A DNA stretch of 64,000 nt from Rhyzopertha dominica. Lineage: Eukaryota; Arthropoda; Insecta; Coleoptera; Bostrichidae. Below the pieces are notes generated by a model. It was given only the letters and a program-made list of their open reading frames with translations. It searched no databases and was not told where the DNA came from. The DNA is taken from positions 79,608,680 through 79,672,679 of the forward strand of contig QCXZ01000137.1 in assembly GCA_025024175.1 (NCBI GenBank), read 5' to 3'. Each line of letters begins with the position of its first letter. The first letter of the stretch is position 1. Shown here piece after piece: positions 44,801 to 54,063 of this stretch. The translations under genes and the position numbers were made by a program.

Positions 44801-46224
44801 AGGGAAAATACAGTTATTTCTAGAACGTCCTTAATGACTTTTAACACTTAACATCATTTTGAGTGCTATAACCTTTTGAAATTAAATACAACCCTTACAC
44901 TGATTACGTCTAGTTGTCTCAGTGAAACTTCTTACTGGTAAAAGTTTTAAAAGCAATTCATTAAGTGCATTAATTAATGAGAAGTTAGTTTTCTTAATTG
45001 AACATTGTGCACTTAAGTCTCACTAAAGACGTTACGACAATTTAGCGCTTGGCTTGTACTTTCAAAACTGATTAACAAGGAACAAACAACCATAATTTAT
45101 CCATGTATTCAGATGTAATGTTAGTCCCTTTCTTCTCGAAAAGCTTGCCTCAAGCTGTCAATAAATCCAATGCCTGCGGGATATGGTACACTCATACGAT
45201 AACGCTTATTATGTTACTGAAGTATCCAACCAGAAGGGAACGAATTTCCTAAAAACGCGTGGAGCAGTCCACCCCTTTAGCCCAAGGCAATCGCAATAGC
45301 GCAATAAACGTTCAAGGGATTGCTATATGGGTCAAAAACCTCATTTCTGCACGCACAGAGCCGCGTATTTCATGATAGCGTATGTGCTATTTGTAGAATA
45401 CGCCCCCGAGAAATTAATAAAGCCAAACCAGCACTTTGTTGAAATGGGATGTTACAACAGATACTTCCACAAAATATACTCGTATATGAAATCATCATTT
45501 CTCTCATGGTGCAGCTGCAAAGGCTGGAAAGCCGTTGCGTAATAGAAAATTCCATTAACGAACTTATTGAAGGCCCAAACCATTAATTTTTAACAATGTT
45601 TCAGCGCAACTACCACCAAAAAACGCCAGGAAAAAACACAGTTTTTGTTCTAAACAAAAGCCTGTTACACGAAACCACTGCAGGCTTATCTGGCTGAAAC
45701 AGAATGTATTTATTCACATACATTGTACCGGATGAACATTTCCGTATCTTCGTGTAAACGCTCCCATTTTATTGTCATCTTTATTTGTTCGTAAACTAGG
45801 CATATTTAATTGCTGTGGCGGCATAACGGCCAATTTACGATCCAAAAGGAAAACAGCAGCAGCAACGCATTTCTCACGCTGCAGAATTTCGCCCGCGTAT
45901 TGATAGAACTGCCTATGTTTATGCTGCAGTGAAATATGGGGATGTGCAGTAACTTGTAGCTACGATTTTCTGTGTATGCAAAACTGGAATTCCACCCACG
46001 TTGTTTTCTGTATAAAATTGCAAAGTGGAAGATGAGGCACTTAAAAAAACAGCAGCAAATACCATTACTACATGACACGGTCTTTAAAAGTCGATGGCTA
46101 TGATTTAGTTTCATACAGTTTCTGCAGAGTAACCAACAACTAAGCAATTTTTTTCGGATTTGCATTGCTTCTTGTATCCTTGAAATGACCTGGTGGGTAT
46201 TTTTTATGACTTGATAACAATATT
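44801..46224. other. Non-coding DNA, partly GC-richer
   Basis: No gene or element motif. The part at about 45.1-46.0 kb is TE-free and less AT-rich than average. Confidence 0.4.
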
Positions 46225-46410
46225 GTGAATTTTTGGGAGGCCATATAGAATTGGAGCTCGGGGGTTCATTATTCTTAATTTGTACTTTTGCTCGTTTGAT
46301 TTCAAGTGTTTTGAAGATTTTAAAATGCTAGTGACGTCTTTCTGGAACTGGCCTGTGGGATCTGAATTAAACTCAGAAAAGTTGTTTGTGTTTAATAAAT
46401 TATTTAGTTT
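46225..46410 (-). pseudogene. Penelope-like element RT fragment, inverted arm
   Basis: Its reverse complement matches 46494-46680 closely and encodes a PLE N-terminal RT segment ending RAPILYGLPKIHN, the YGLPKIHK motif typical of PLEs. Only about 60 codons remain. Confidence 0.7.
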
Positions 46411-46493
46411 AGTCTGATACTCATCTGTGAAAGTGAATTCAAATTATTAAGATACATATAACTTACTAACTATTTGTAAGCCGAAAAAACTAA

Positions 46494-47411
46494 AAACTAA
46501 ATAATTTATTAAAGAGAAACAACTTTTCTAAACTTAATTCAGATCCCTCAGGCCAGTTCCACAAAGACGTCACTAGTATTTTAAAATCATCAAAACACTT
46601 GATATCAAACGAAGAAAAGTACAAATTAAGAATAATGAACCCCCGAGCTCCAATACTATATGTACCAAAAATTAACAAAAACGGATATCCTTTGAGACCG
46701 GACGTTTCTTTCATTAATGCTACATCGTATAAGTTATGCAAATTTGCCAACAACATTTTAACACAATCAATTGAATGCCAGTCCAAATACAGCGTGAAAA
46801 ATTCCGTAGGTTTCGCGAACAAGTTAAAAGAATTATCATTACCAAATAAAGCTACTCTTGTGTCCTTTGATGTGTTATTTTACGTTCAATGACACATGCT
46901 ACAAGCAAGACGATGGACTGCCAATGGGTTCACCTTTGTCTCCTGTCTTGGCCGAAATTTTCTTGTCAAATTTCGAAAAGAAGCTTTTCGCAAAGAAAAA
47001 TGAAATTATTAAAAATGTATTATTCTGTACCAGATATGTTGACGAAATTTTTTGTATTTGGATGGGAACTGACAGGCAATTGGAGTTCTTAAATACAATA
47101 AATAAAAAGATTCAATTTACCCTAGAAAAAGAAAAGGATTGAGTTCTTCATTTTCTGGACTTGTCAATGCCGGTAAAAAAATAATAAAATTGACTTTCAA
47201 ATTTAAATCAAAACAATCCAATAAAGTGAACAAAAACGGCAATAACCAAATAAAATGCATGCAATGTGTCAGTATGTACAGAAAACAAGCAGATAGAGCT
47301 ATTAAAAATATAATTAAAGAACATGTTGCGGCCATTTTTCTGCGGTACGTTAAAGTCCTGGATCCTAATAGATCGAGTTGCCATAACGTGCGTAACAGAG
47401 CTCACTGTTGA
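46494..47411 (+). pseudogene. Penelope-like element, RT joined to a GIY-YIG remnant
   Basis: From 46599 the frame reads MNPRAPILYVPKINKNGYPL (motif YGLPKIHK decayed) and LVSFDV. After a shift near 46885 come CYKQDDGLPMGSPLSPVLAE, IFLSNFEKKLFAKKNEI and VLFCTRYVDEIFCIW, the catalytic YVDD box with its second D changed to E. A stop follows at 47142, and the overlapping frame 47139-47411 contains IKCMQCVSMYRKQADRAIKN and IKEH, a decayed GIY-YIG endonuclease core (family form C..C...YvGqT.R....R..EH). The RT thumb is largely deleted between the two. Partner of an inverted fragment at 46225-46410. Confidence 0.72.
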
Positions 47412-47690
47412 GTGCAATTTCGTGACTTTAAAAGAATATTTAGAAGTGTTACTGTGCTTATTTGAGTAGCTCAGACTCCTTCGTTTTGCTTCACAAGTAT
47501 TACAAACCGAAATTACATTTAGTTTCAATCCCGGATCAAAACAAACCAAGTGGTCATAACGTGCATAAGGGAGTTCATTGTTTGGTGCAATTTTTTAGTG
47601 TTAAGAGAATATTTAGAAGTGTTACTGTACTGATTTGAGTAGCCGACACTGATTCGCTTTACTTAGTAAGTATTACAGACGTTTAGTTGC
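47350..47690. repeat. Two-copy tandem duplication, period about 173 bp
   Basis: CATAACGTGC at 47382 and 47555 begins two similar units sharing AAGAATATTTAGAAGTGTTA and TTTGAGTAGC. It directly follows the PLE coding remnant and may be part of that element's terminal repeat. Confidence 0.75.
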
Positions 47691-48954
47691 GATGTAGGTG
47701 TTGTTGAAAAGCTTAATCTACAATAAGTGCGTGTGTAGAGCATTACATGTTGTACCAGAAGATGGTAACTTGCTAGGTCCCAGGATGTTCTCGTTATAAT
47801 GAGAGAGAAACGTATAAACTTTAAGCACTCATTTTAGATTGTCTTTCAACAATAGATTGCAACTTAATGTAATTTCGGTTTGTAATATTTAATGAATAGT
47901 ACAAAGATATGTATAGTCGAAAAATCTATTATTTATTGTAAAACCCATTGTTTAAAAGTTATGCCCCTGAGAGCTTTCACTGGTGTGTATTATGAAAATC
48001 CTATTAAAAACGCTGCACGGTTATTAATCTTCGTCTGATTTTTGACTATAACAATAACGATCTAGGCCTATAACAGCCTAGGTGCATTATTGATTTTTGA
48101 AATGCAATCTCCGCCAACATGAAGTGCTTTAATTAAACCCTAAGGACGATTGTTTTTGTAAGAGGTGCGGAAGTCATAAAGGCTGTCGCGGTAATTAGCG
48201 CTTTACCTTATTCTTTTGGATCTCCGTAGAAGCACCGTTTTAAATTTCGCTATTTTTAATTCTCCCCGCAATTACGTTGGCGACGTAGCCTAATTGAGCG
48301 CGGGTCTCGTGTTCGTTAAAAAATCATATCCCGCAAATTGGAAAAGGGAGAAAGATATGTTTCCGTTTCCATCGCCTGGAGGGCGAGACTTAGCCCAATT
48401 ACTCATCATAATTTTTTTATTGCGCGCTCCTCTTCGGCTGCGGTACGATAATTAACGGCAGAGGGGGTAGCCGAGCCGACCGTCTTTTAGCAGTCAACTG
48501 TTTTAAATTGTTGACCGAGAAACCCAGCAATTTCAGAAGTGGGATTGGTGGATGGAAGATTGTTTGTAGAGTTGCGGGATTTCTTTCATTCTTTCCGTAG
48601 ACGCACGGAATTTTGTAGTCGTCCGTATGTTTATTTGGCGCTGGAAAATTCGCTCTTATTTGGACTATTCCTGAAAAGAGCTCTCAGTGGAATCATCTAG
48701 GGATTCACGGCTTGACTTGATCTTCAAGCTGCTTCACTTGAATTGACTTGAAATCAAGTCAAGCTTAAGTCAAGTAATTTGAACGCCAAGTCAAGCTCAA
48801 GTCAAGCAGTTAATACGTCAAGTTACTTAACAAATCAAACAGGCTTGATACTAATTGATTTATTGAAATATAAATAGTACAACGGAAGAGCAATAAAGTA
48901 AACTACATCCCATTTGCTGAGTTATCCATGCGGAAGATAAATTTCATACGTAAC
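47691..48954. promoter_or_regulatory. Non-coding DNA with a GC-richer candidate regulatory island (about 48.17-48.52 kb)
   Basis: The island is TE-free and contains homeodomain-type cores (GGTAATTAGCGC, CCTAATTGAGCG, CGATAATTAACG) amid CpG-containing sequence. At 48711-48832 a cluster of CAAGTCAAG/CTTGACTTG words follows, including the 9-bp palindrome TTGACTTGA/TCAAGTCAA. No gene seen. Confidence 0.25.
48711..48832. repeat. Cluster of CAAGTCAAG / CTTGACTTG words
   Basis: At least seven CAAGTCAA or TTGACTTG words in both orientations within about 120 bases, including an inverted pair at 48743-48762 with a two-base spacer. Confidence 0.8.
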
Positions 48955-48969
48955 TCTGAAAAACCTGGG

Positions 48970-49536
48970 AAAAATGGATTACCAAGGCTATAATAAAGTC
49001 ATGTAAAACTAAAGAATTCCTATATAAATTAAGGAGAAATAATCAACAATATTTAGAACTTAAATTTCAATATACTATACTGTATATGTTAAAGTACTCA
49101 ATAATGTAGTTAAAGAAACTAAGTTGAGATATAATGAAAACTGTGTTAAAAACCTAAGTAGTAATCCCAAGCAGCTATGAAGCTTTCTGAAGTCCAAAAT
49201 TAGCAACAAACGGACAAAGGATTCCAATAAAATAAGTTGTATTTTTGAGCTTAACCAGAAAATTGATAACCCAGTTGATATTGCTAATAGTATGAATGCA
49301 TATTTCTGTAGTATCGGTAGCAGGTTAAGTGATTCAATTAAGTCAGGCACAGTGCATGCTAAATTATGTAACAAAACTATGAATTCGATGTTCATTACTC
49401 CAACAGATCAGCATGAAGTCAAGAAAATAATAGCAGATATGAAAGTTGAAAGGGGTGTCGATGGTGTAAATGCTAAGTCATTGAAAGCAATGTTAGAGTC
49501 AGTTGGGATGCCTTTAGCATATATAATTAATTTATG
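48970..49536 (+). pseudogene. Non-LTR ORF2, linker to RT start
   Basis: In order: WEKWITKAIIKSCKTKEFLY, a linker with a stop near 49180, IANSMNAYFCSIGSRLSDSI (the INxyF..ig..La motif before RT) and KIIADMKVERGVDGVNAKSL (motif 0/1, form l...Ks.G.DgI....lK). The frame runs into the insertion point at AYIINL. Confidence 0.72.
49525..49536 (+). repeat. Left copy of the 12-bp PLE target-site duplication
   Basis: AATTAATTTATG, repeated exactly at 51065-51076 on the other side of the PLE insertion. Both copies are preceded by T. Confidence 0.85.
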
Positions 49537-49576
49537 ACTTTGAATATGAATAACGGTCGCAACTTGTTGAATGTTC

Positions 49577-49771
49577 AAGCTTCAGAAGTAGGGGGCATTC
49601 GATCTTTTGATTTAATAAAATTAAGCGAACTCTTTTTTCATTGCCAAGCTTTCATCTTTATTTAAGACATCATCAGGGCTTCTACAATTAATTTACAATG
49701 GAGTAAGCATATCATAACAATACTAGGTTTTACGTAAATCTTACCGAAAGTGAAATTAATTTAATTTAAAA
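49577..49771 (-). repeat. Left inverted arm of the PLE
   Basis: Reverse complement of 50872-51064, sharing AAGCTTCAGAAGTAGGGGGC, TTTGATTTAATAAAATTAAG and ATACTAGGTTTTACGTAAAT. Confidence 0.88.
49641..49685 (-). ncRNA. Hammerhead-ribozyme-like motif in the left PLE arm
   Basis: On the minus strand: CTGATGA (49676 down to 49670), a 5-bp stem GTCTT/AAGAT closing an AAATA loop, then GAAA (49653-49650), flanked by GCC before the core and GGC after it. These are the conserved hammerhead core pieces in order. An extra U lies between core and stem II, and stem I and III are weak, so activity is uncertain. PLEs are known to carry hammerheads in their terminal repeats. Confidence 0.55.
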
Positions 49772-50018
49772 AATATTAGACAATAACTATTTTACTTACC
49801 AAGAAAAATACTACAAATAAATTTTTGGTTGTGCCATGGGCTCAAAATTGAGTCAAATATTAGCGCAGTACATAATTTACCATCTACTTGATACCTGCAT
49901 ACCGAAACTATCTTATAATTTATTTTTCATCAAAGAATTTGTGGACAAATGAAACATAGAATTCTAAAAATTTCACATCCAAGTTTAGTAAATAAAAATT
50001 AAAAAAAAACTCAAAATT

Positions 50019-50648
50019 ATGTTATTGGAAAACTCATATCCAAAGATTTTATTAAATAAAATTATTTTCTCTGTAAGAAACGGTGGTACAAATAACCAAG
50101 AAAATGTGAGGCAGCAAGAGAACATAGATTCTTCAATAAATAACGTAGAAGGAATTCCCCGTTTCGGATCTCTTCCAAATATAACAGGTTTAGTAACTAA
50201 AGTGATCAGAACTTTCAAATCTGAACAGATTAAAATATCCATAAAAAACATTAAGAAAGGTTCAAACATTTTTAGTAAACTTAAAGACAAAATTCCAGTA
50301 AAATACCAGTCAAATGTGGTTTACTGTGTAGAGTGTCAAAATTGTAATAATGTATATGTTGGACAAACATCGCAGTGGTTATCAAGTAGGGTAAATCTGC
50401 ATAAAAGTGACATCAAAACTAATAAAAGAGATCGTTGTTCTCTAGCAGAACATGCAATTCAAAATCAACATTCGATCAATTGGCAAGAAATTAAAATTTT
50501 GGAAAAAGAAAAAATTACAAGAAAAAGATTAATTTTGGAAATGTATCAAATTAACAAACATACAAATACTATTAATAAAAACTCAGACACCCAAAATCTT
50601 AGTAATATTTATACATACTTACTTTCAGAAGGGATTTTGAATAATTAA
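50019..50648 (+). CDS. Penelope-like element C-terminal GIY-YIG endonuclease fragment
   Basis: 209 codons, uninterrupted, with ATG at 50019, although in a full element this would be internal. The N-terminal 85 residues are a linker (NVEGIPRFGSLPNITGLVTK, KGSNIFSKLKDKIPV). The endonuclease core follows: VVYCVECQNCNNVYVGQTSQ with two CxxC-like cysteine pairs, then WLSSRVNLHKSD (the R....H motif), SLAEHAIQNQHSINW and LILEMYQI, where the glutamate is the usual catalytic acid. The family form is Y.i.C..C...YiGqT.r.l..R...H..... The protein normally nicks target DNA next to an RT domain, which is absent here. The open frame suggests a fairly recent insertion. Confidence 0.8.
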   Translation: MLLENSYPKILLNKIIFSVRNGGTNNQENVRQQENIDSSINNVEGIPRFGSLPNITGLVTKVIRTFKSEQIKISIKNIKKGSNIFSKLKDKIPVKYQSNVVYCVECQNCNNVYVGQTSQWLSSRVNLHKSDIKTNKRDRCSLAEHAIQNQHSINWQEIKILEKEKITRKRLILEMYQINKHTNTINKNSDTQNLSNIYTYLLSEGILNN

Positions 50649-50871
50649 CTATATAAAAACTAGAAAATGTTGCTGTGATGGAAGGCTGTGATTTTTGACG
50701 CCGACATATTGACACTGTCTATATTTCCTGTTGTGTTGAATTTAACGTACAATTTTAAGCTATATTTGAATATTCTACGATCAATTATCTATTTCTTGTT
50801 AATTTAAACTACTAGACGCAGGAACACGAAGAAAGTACANGGTATATTGAAGAAAAATAACTCAGAACATA

Positions 50872-51064
50872 AATTTTTTTAAATTAATCTCACTTTCGGT
50901 AAGATTTACGTAAAACCTAGTATTGTTATGCTTACTCCATTGTAAATTAATTGTAGAAGCCCTGAAGATGTCTTAAATAAAGACGAACTTGGCTTGGCAA
51001 TGAAAAAAGAGTTCGCTTAATTTTATTAAATCAAAAGGTCGAATGCCCCCTACTTCTGAAGCTT
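50872..51064 (+). repeat. Right inverted arm of the PLE
   Basis: Partner of 49577-49771. Ends TACTTCTGAAGCTT directly against the right target-site duplicate. Confidence 0.88.
50957..50995 (+). ncRNA. Hammerhead-ribozyme-like motif in the right PLE arm (degenerate)
   Basis: AAGCC (50957-50961) can pair with GGCTT (50991-50995). Between them are CTGAAGA (50962-50968, usual CTGATGA), a 5-bp stem GTCTT/AAGAC and GAAC (usual GAAA). Stem pairing is better than in the left arm, but two core positions are changed. Confidence 0.5.
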
Positions 51065-51076
51065 AATTAATTTATG
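51065..51076 (+). repeat. Right copy of the 12-bp PLE target-site duplication
   Basis: AATTAATTTATG, identical to 49525-49536. Confidence 0.85.
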
Positions 51077-51918
51077 TATAGAAAAATCTGTCTGGCCCAA
51101 TGCTTTAAAATGTGCAGAAGTAGTCCCAATTTTTAAATCGGGAGATAAGCATAGTGCATGCAACTATAGGCCTATTTCACTAATTTCCAACATTGCAAAA
51201 ATTTTTGATAGATTAATTTATAATAGATTCCGGATTTCCTTGTCAAAAATAATGTTCTATCTGATAAGCAATTTGGTTTCATAAAGAAAAGGGGAATCGT
51301 TGATGCTCTGCAACGATAACTAATATCATTTACCAAAAACTTGATAAAAGCAAGCCAGTTATTGCCACCTTTCTAGGTCTTCCTAAGACATTTGATACAG
51401 TAAATCATGAAATTTTATTGGAGAAATTAAGTGCTTACGGTATTAGAGGAAATTTATTTATCTAACAAATTGTAGGATTAAACCATGTCCATAGCATGCC
51501 TTTACACATCACTACGAAAGTTCCTCAAGGTACAATTTTAGGACCTCTTTTCTTTGTCATATATATTAATGATTTGTCATGTGGCGCATTTCCTGATCAC
51601 AAATGCTCCACTACATTATTGTTAAATGATTGTGGTTTGTATACCTTACATAGTAGAAGAAAAATAGCATGTAATTAATTCTTGTATAATCTAGTGCATA
51701 TTGATAGTCCATGGCTTTTGGGCGAGATAAATTTTCGTGTGCCTCGACTGGAAGGTCGTTGTTATATGACTTTTTCTTTACCACGTTCTTATAGTCAACA
51801 CTATTTCTGCTCGCCACTTGTTAACATGTGTCGTAACGACGTGACTGCGTCCGTAGACATATTTCTTCATAATAAGAGACATTTTCTTCATATGTGTAAT
51901 AACATAATATTTTAGCAA
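51077..51918 (+). pseudogene. Non-LTR ORF2, RT remainder and C-terminus
   Basis: Joining the codons at 49536 to this point gives L-CIEKSVWPNALKCAEVVP, followed by IFKSGD, NYRPISLISNIAKIFDRLIY (motif 2), GFIKKR-like and TFDTVNHEILLEKLSAYGIR (motif 3), VPQGTILGPLFFVIYINDLS (motif 4/5), then a deletion removing the YADD region. The last part (51682-51915), with NFRVPRLEGRCYMTFSLPRS and SPLVNMCRND, is the usual C-terminal domain. Several shifts are present. Confidence 0.75.
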
Positions 51919-52040
51919 CAAATGTATTGTCGGTATAGTTTAATTTTGTTTATATCTCTGTAAACTTAAAAGTTTTCTGTTTTATTTTGTATGGATATAT
52001 GGGTTCCTGTACAGGCTTTGCCTGTGGGATTTAAATAAAT

Positions 52041-52060
52041 ATTATTATTATTATTATTAC
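52041..52060 (+). repeat. (ATT)n tail of the non-LTR element
   Basis: Six ATT units after AAATAAAT, a common 3' end of insect non-LTR elements; marks the element's right boundary. Confidence 0.8.
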
Positions 52061-52960
52061 ATGCAAGCGTCCGTTAGAAATGCTTTGTTTTCGAAAACAG
52101 TCGAAATTGTCGAAACTGGTCACTATTGCTTAAAAATGATCAAACTCGGCGAATACATCACTCAGTTTTGAAGAATTTTTTTTTAGTGAATTACTTCACT
52201 TTAATCAATGGACGATGGCTCGTTTGAAAACTTACGATTAATTAATTAAGATTAATTTAATTTTAATTAATAGATACTTATGTGGAAATGTTCCAATTTT
52301 ACGATCTCTTCAGTGCGCATAAAACATAATGCGTTTCCACATCCCAGGTCACACTAATCCTAGCACAGCAATTAGTAGTAGCATTACTCCTAATTGCACA
52401 CTTTTGCAAGCTTGTATAAATTAAACGGTCGCATTAAAACTTACACACCACCGAGCTACTCTTACGGGCCATATTATATAGCCCAATTTCTGTTTGAAAA
52501 TGCCGGTACGATAAGTCCATTATTTGAATGCCGACTGACGCGGCAAAAAAACCATTCGTGTGGTGGCTTACTAATTAGTGGGTTATTCGAGCAAACCTGT
52601 TTGCTAATTCGTTATCAGCGGTCTGTAACGTAATGGTTTTATGGCGATACCGGAATTGCAGCCAATAAATAAATCCGCAAACGTGCGGCCTCCGATGTAT
52701 CATTATTTTACAGACAGGAAAAAGGATTTTCAATAGCGCCACCGTTATGTGCAATTACAGCTCCGGTAAATAAATGCGTCGCGGTCACTGCATGTTTTGT
52801 TAATTTTGGGAATTGGCAAAATAACAAGCCTTTATGGCCTCTTCTGTAATATTAATAACAGTTGCTGCGAAATTATGTGCTTTAGCTTTAGGCTTCAAGA
52901 ATTGGTTTAAATTATTTTTAAAAGATTCAAAATTGAAGACTGGTCCATTACTCAAAGTAA
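52061..52960. promoter_or_regulatory. Non-coding DNA with a GC-richer candidate regulatory island (about 52.38-52.83 kb)
   Basis: TE-free and less AT-rich, with homeodomain cores (TACTAATTAGTG, GCTAATTCGTTA), a Cdx/Abd-B-like TTTTATGGCGAT, and two TGTGGT/ACCAC-type runt sites (CGTGTGGTGG, CACACCACCG). A 79-codon frame has no recognisable domain. Conservation is not testable here. Confidence 0.25.
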
Positions 52961-52970
52961 AAATTTATTA

Positions 52971-53010
52971 TCAAAAGCTTTCGGCTACTTAAAAGCCATT
53001 GTCAGAACTA
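52971..53010 (-). ncRNA. Hammerhead-like motif beside the PLE at 53 kb
   Basis: On the minus strand: CTGACAA (usual CTGATGA), then U, a stem GGCT/AGCC closing a TTTAAGT-type loop, then GAAAGC. The piece order and the extra U match the arms of the PLE at 49.5-51.1 kb. One or two core bases are changed, so it is probably a decayed motif. Confidence 0.4.
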
Positions 53011-54063
53011 AAACAAAGAAAAATGAAAAAGGAACTTTTGAAACTCTCTTTTATCTTTGTTAAATGTATAGTTAACTGAATAGCAAGTATTGCCTGAATC
53101 ATTCAAAATTAGAATTTTGTTTTTATTATCAACAAAATGGAAAAACACATTGCCTTCGATAGAAGAAAAACTGTTTTGTAAAGTTAATTCTTAACTTTTT
53201 CTTCAAAACTAGTGGTAATGGAAAGAAAACTTTTTGTCTTTCTGTTAAATAATTTGGAAAATTGTTAGTAAAAGCAATTTGAAGCATTACATGCAGGCCA
53301 TTTTAAAAAGCCAGTAAAAAGTGAATGAAAACGACCATTTTAAGTGACTAAGGTGTGAAGATAAATAAGAAATAATATTGTACAGGCAATATTTTTATAT
53401 TATTTTCCAAAAAAGCCGAAACAAAGATACGTAAAATTAATAAATCTGTGTGTTTCAAAACTGATTTTTATAGGAACATGTGAGGATTTTGTTAAAGCAA
53501 AAAAATTATTGAGATCATACAAATTTCCCGTAGAGATACTCAAAACATCATGTACATAACTGTACCAGAATTTAACATAAGAAGAGAAACGAGTGTTTTG
53601 AATATATTTTTTCTAAATTAATCATGGAGTTTAGCTAAAAATTGGTCGATGGATAAACCTATGGGTAATTTGCCGTTTGTATAAAATTTGGATCTAACAC
53701 AAACTCCGTTAACAAAACCAAATTATTCTTATGTAGATAAATTAACAATTTTCGAGAAATTGAAGGAAATAAATTGTTCACATCAAAAGAAACAAGGTAG
53801 CAATTTTTTTGTTGGTCAAATCCATCCTTATCTAAAAGTCCAAAGTTCAGTTTGCTATTTTTAATTGACTTATAAATTTCAATGATTTCAAAGGCTCCAG
53901 TTTCCAAGAAAATGAAATCGTTATTCAAATAATCTTCCCTGTCTAGAATGACCATACAATTATCATTGTCAACTGTCGAAAAAATTACGTTGTTATAATT
54001 AAGATAATGTTTTTTTTCGCTTATTTGGAAACAAATGCTTTTAATAGTTTTTTTTTGTAACAA
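53011..54063 (-). pseudogene. Penelope-like element reverse transcriptase, decayed
   Basis: The N-terminal open part (53659-54063) has VDNDNCMVILDREDYLNNDF (form aDKg...vilnk.dY) and CYLVSFDVNNLFPSIS (RT motif A, form fvSfDV.sLFtniP). Downstream in another frame a decayed catalytic box reads FWYSYVHDVLSI (form fwyRYVDDif.iw, with V-D-D changed to V-H-D) near 53.54 kb, followed by LYDLNNFFALTKSSHVPIKI, the usual thumb start. The GIY-YIG domain is missing. A hammerhead-like motif lies at its 3' side. Confidence 0.7.

Larger units (their letters stand above)
49537..51064 (+). mobile_element. Penelope-like element with inverted terminal arms, 5'-truncated
   Basis: A 1528-bp insert between 12-bp direct repeats. 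Inverted arms of about 193 bp lie at 49577-49771 and 50872-51064; only 40 bases separate the left repeat from the left arm and none separate the right arm from the right repeat. The interior encodes only the C-terminal endonuclease part of a PLE, so the RT is missing. Inverted terminal units are a known PLE architecture. One ambiguous base lies at 50840. Confidence 0.85.
48955..52060 (+). mobile_element. Jockey-like non-LTR retrotransposon with A/ATT-rich tail, interrupted by a PLE
   Basis: Coding similarity begins near 48970 (TWEKWITKAIIKSCKTKEF), is interrupted at 49537-51064, resumes in the correct frame at 51077, and ends with a 3' untranslated region (GGGTTCCTGTACAGGCTTTG, AAATAAAT) and an (ATT)n tail at 52041-52060. 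The RT has an internal deletion after the YADD region. The 5' endonuclease half is missing. Confidence 0.82.

Noticed and set aside
46599..46822. Minus-strand frame 46490-46822
   Set aside because: Antisense to the recognisable PLE RT; no independent motif.
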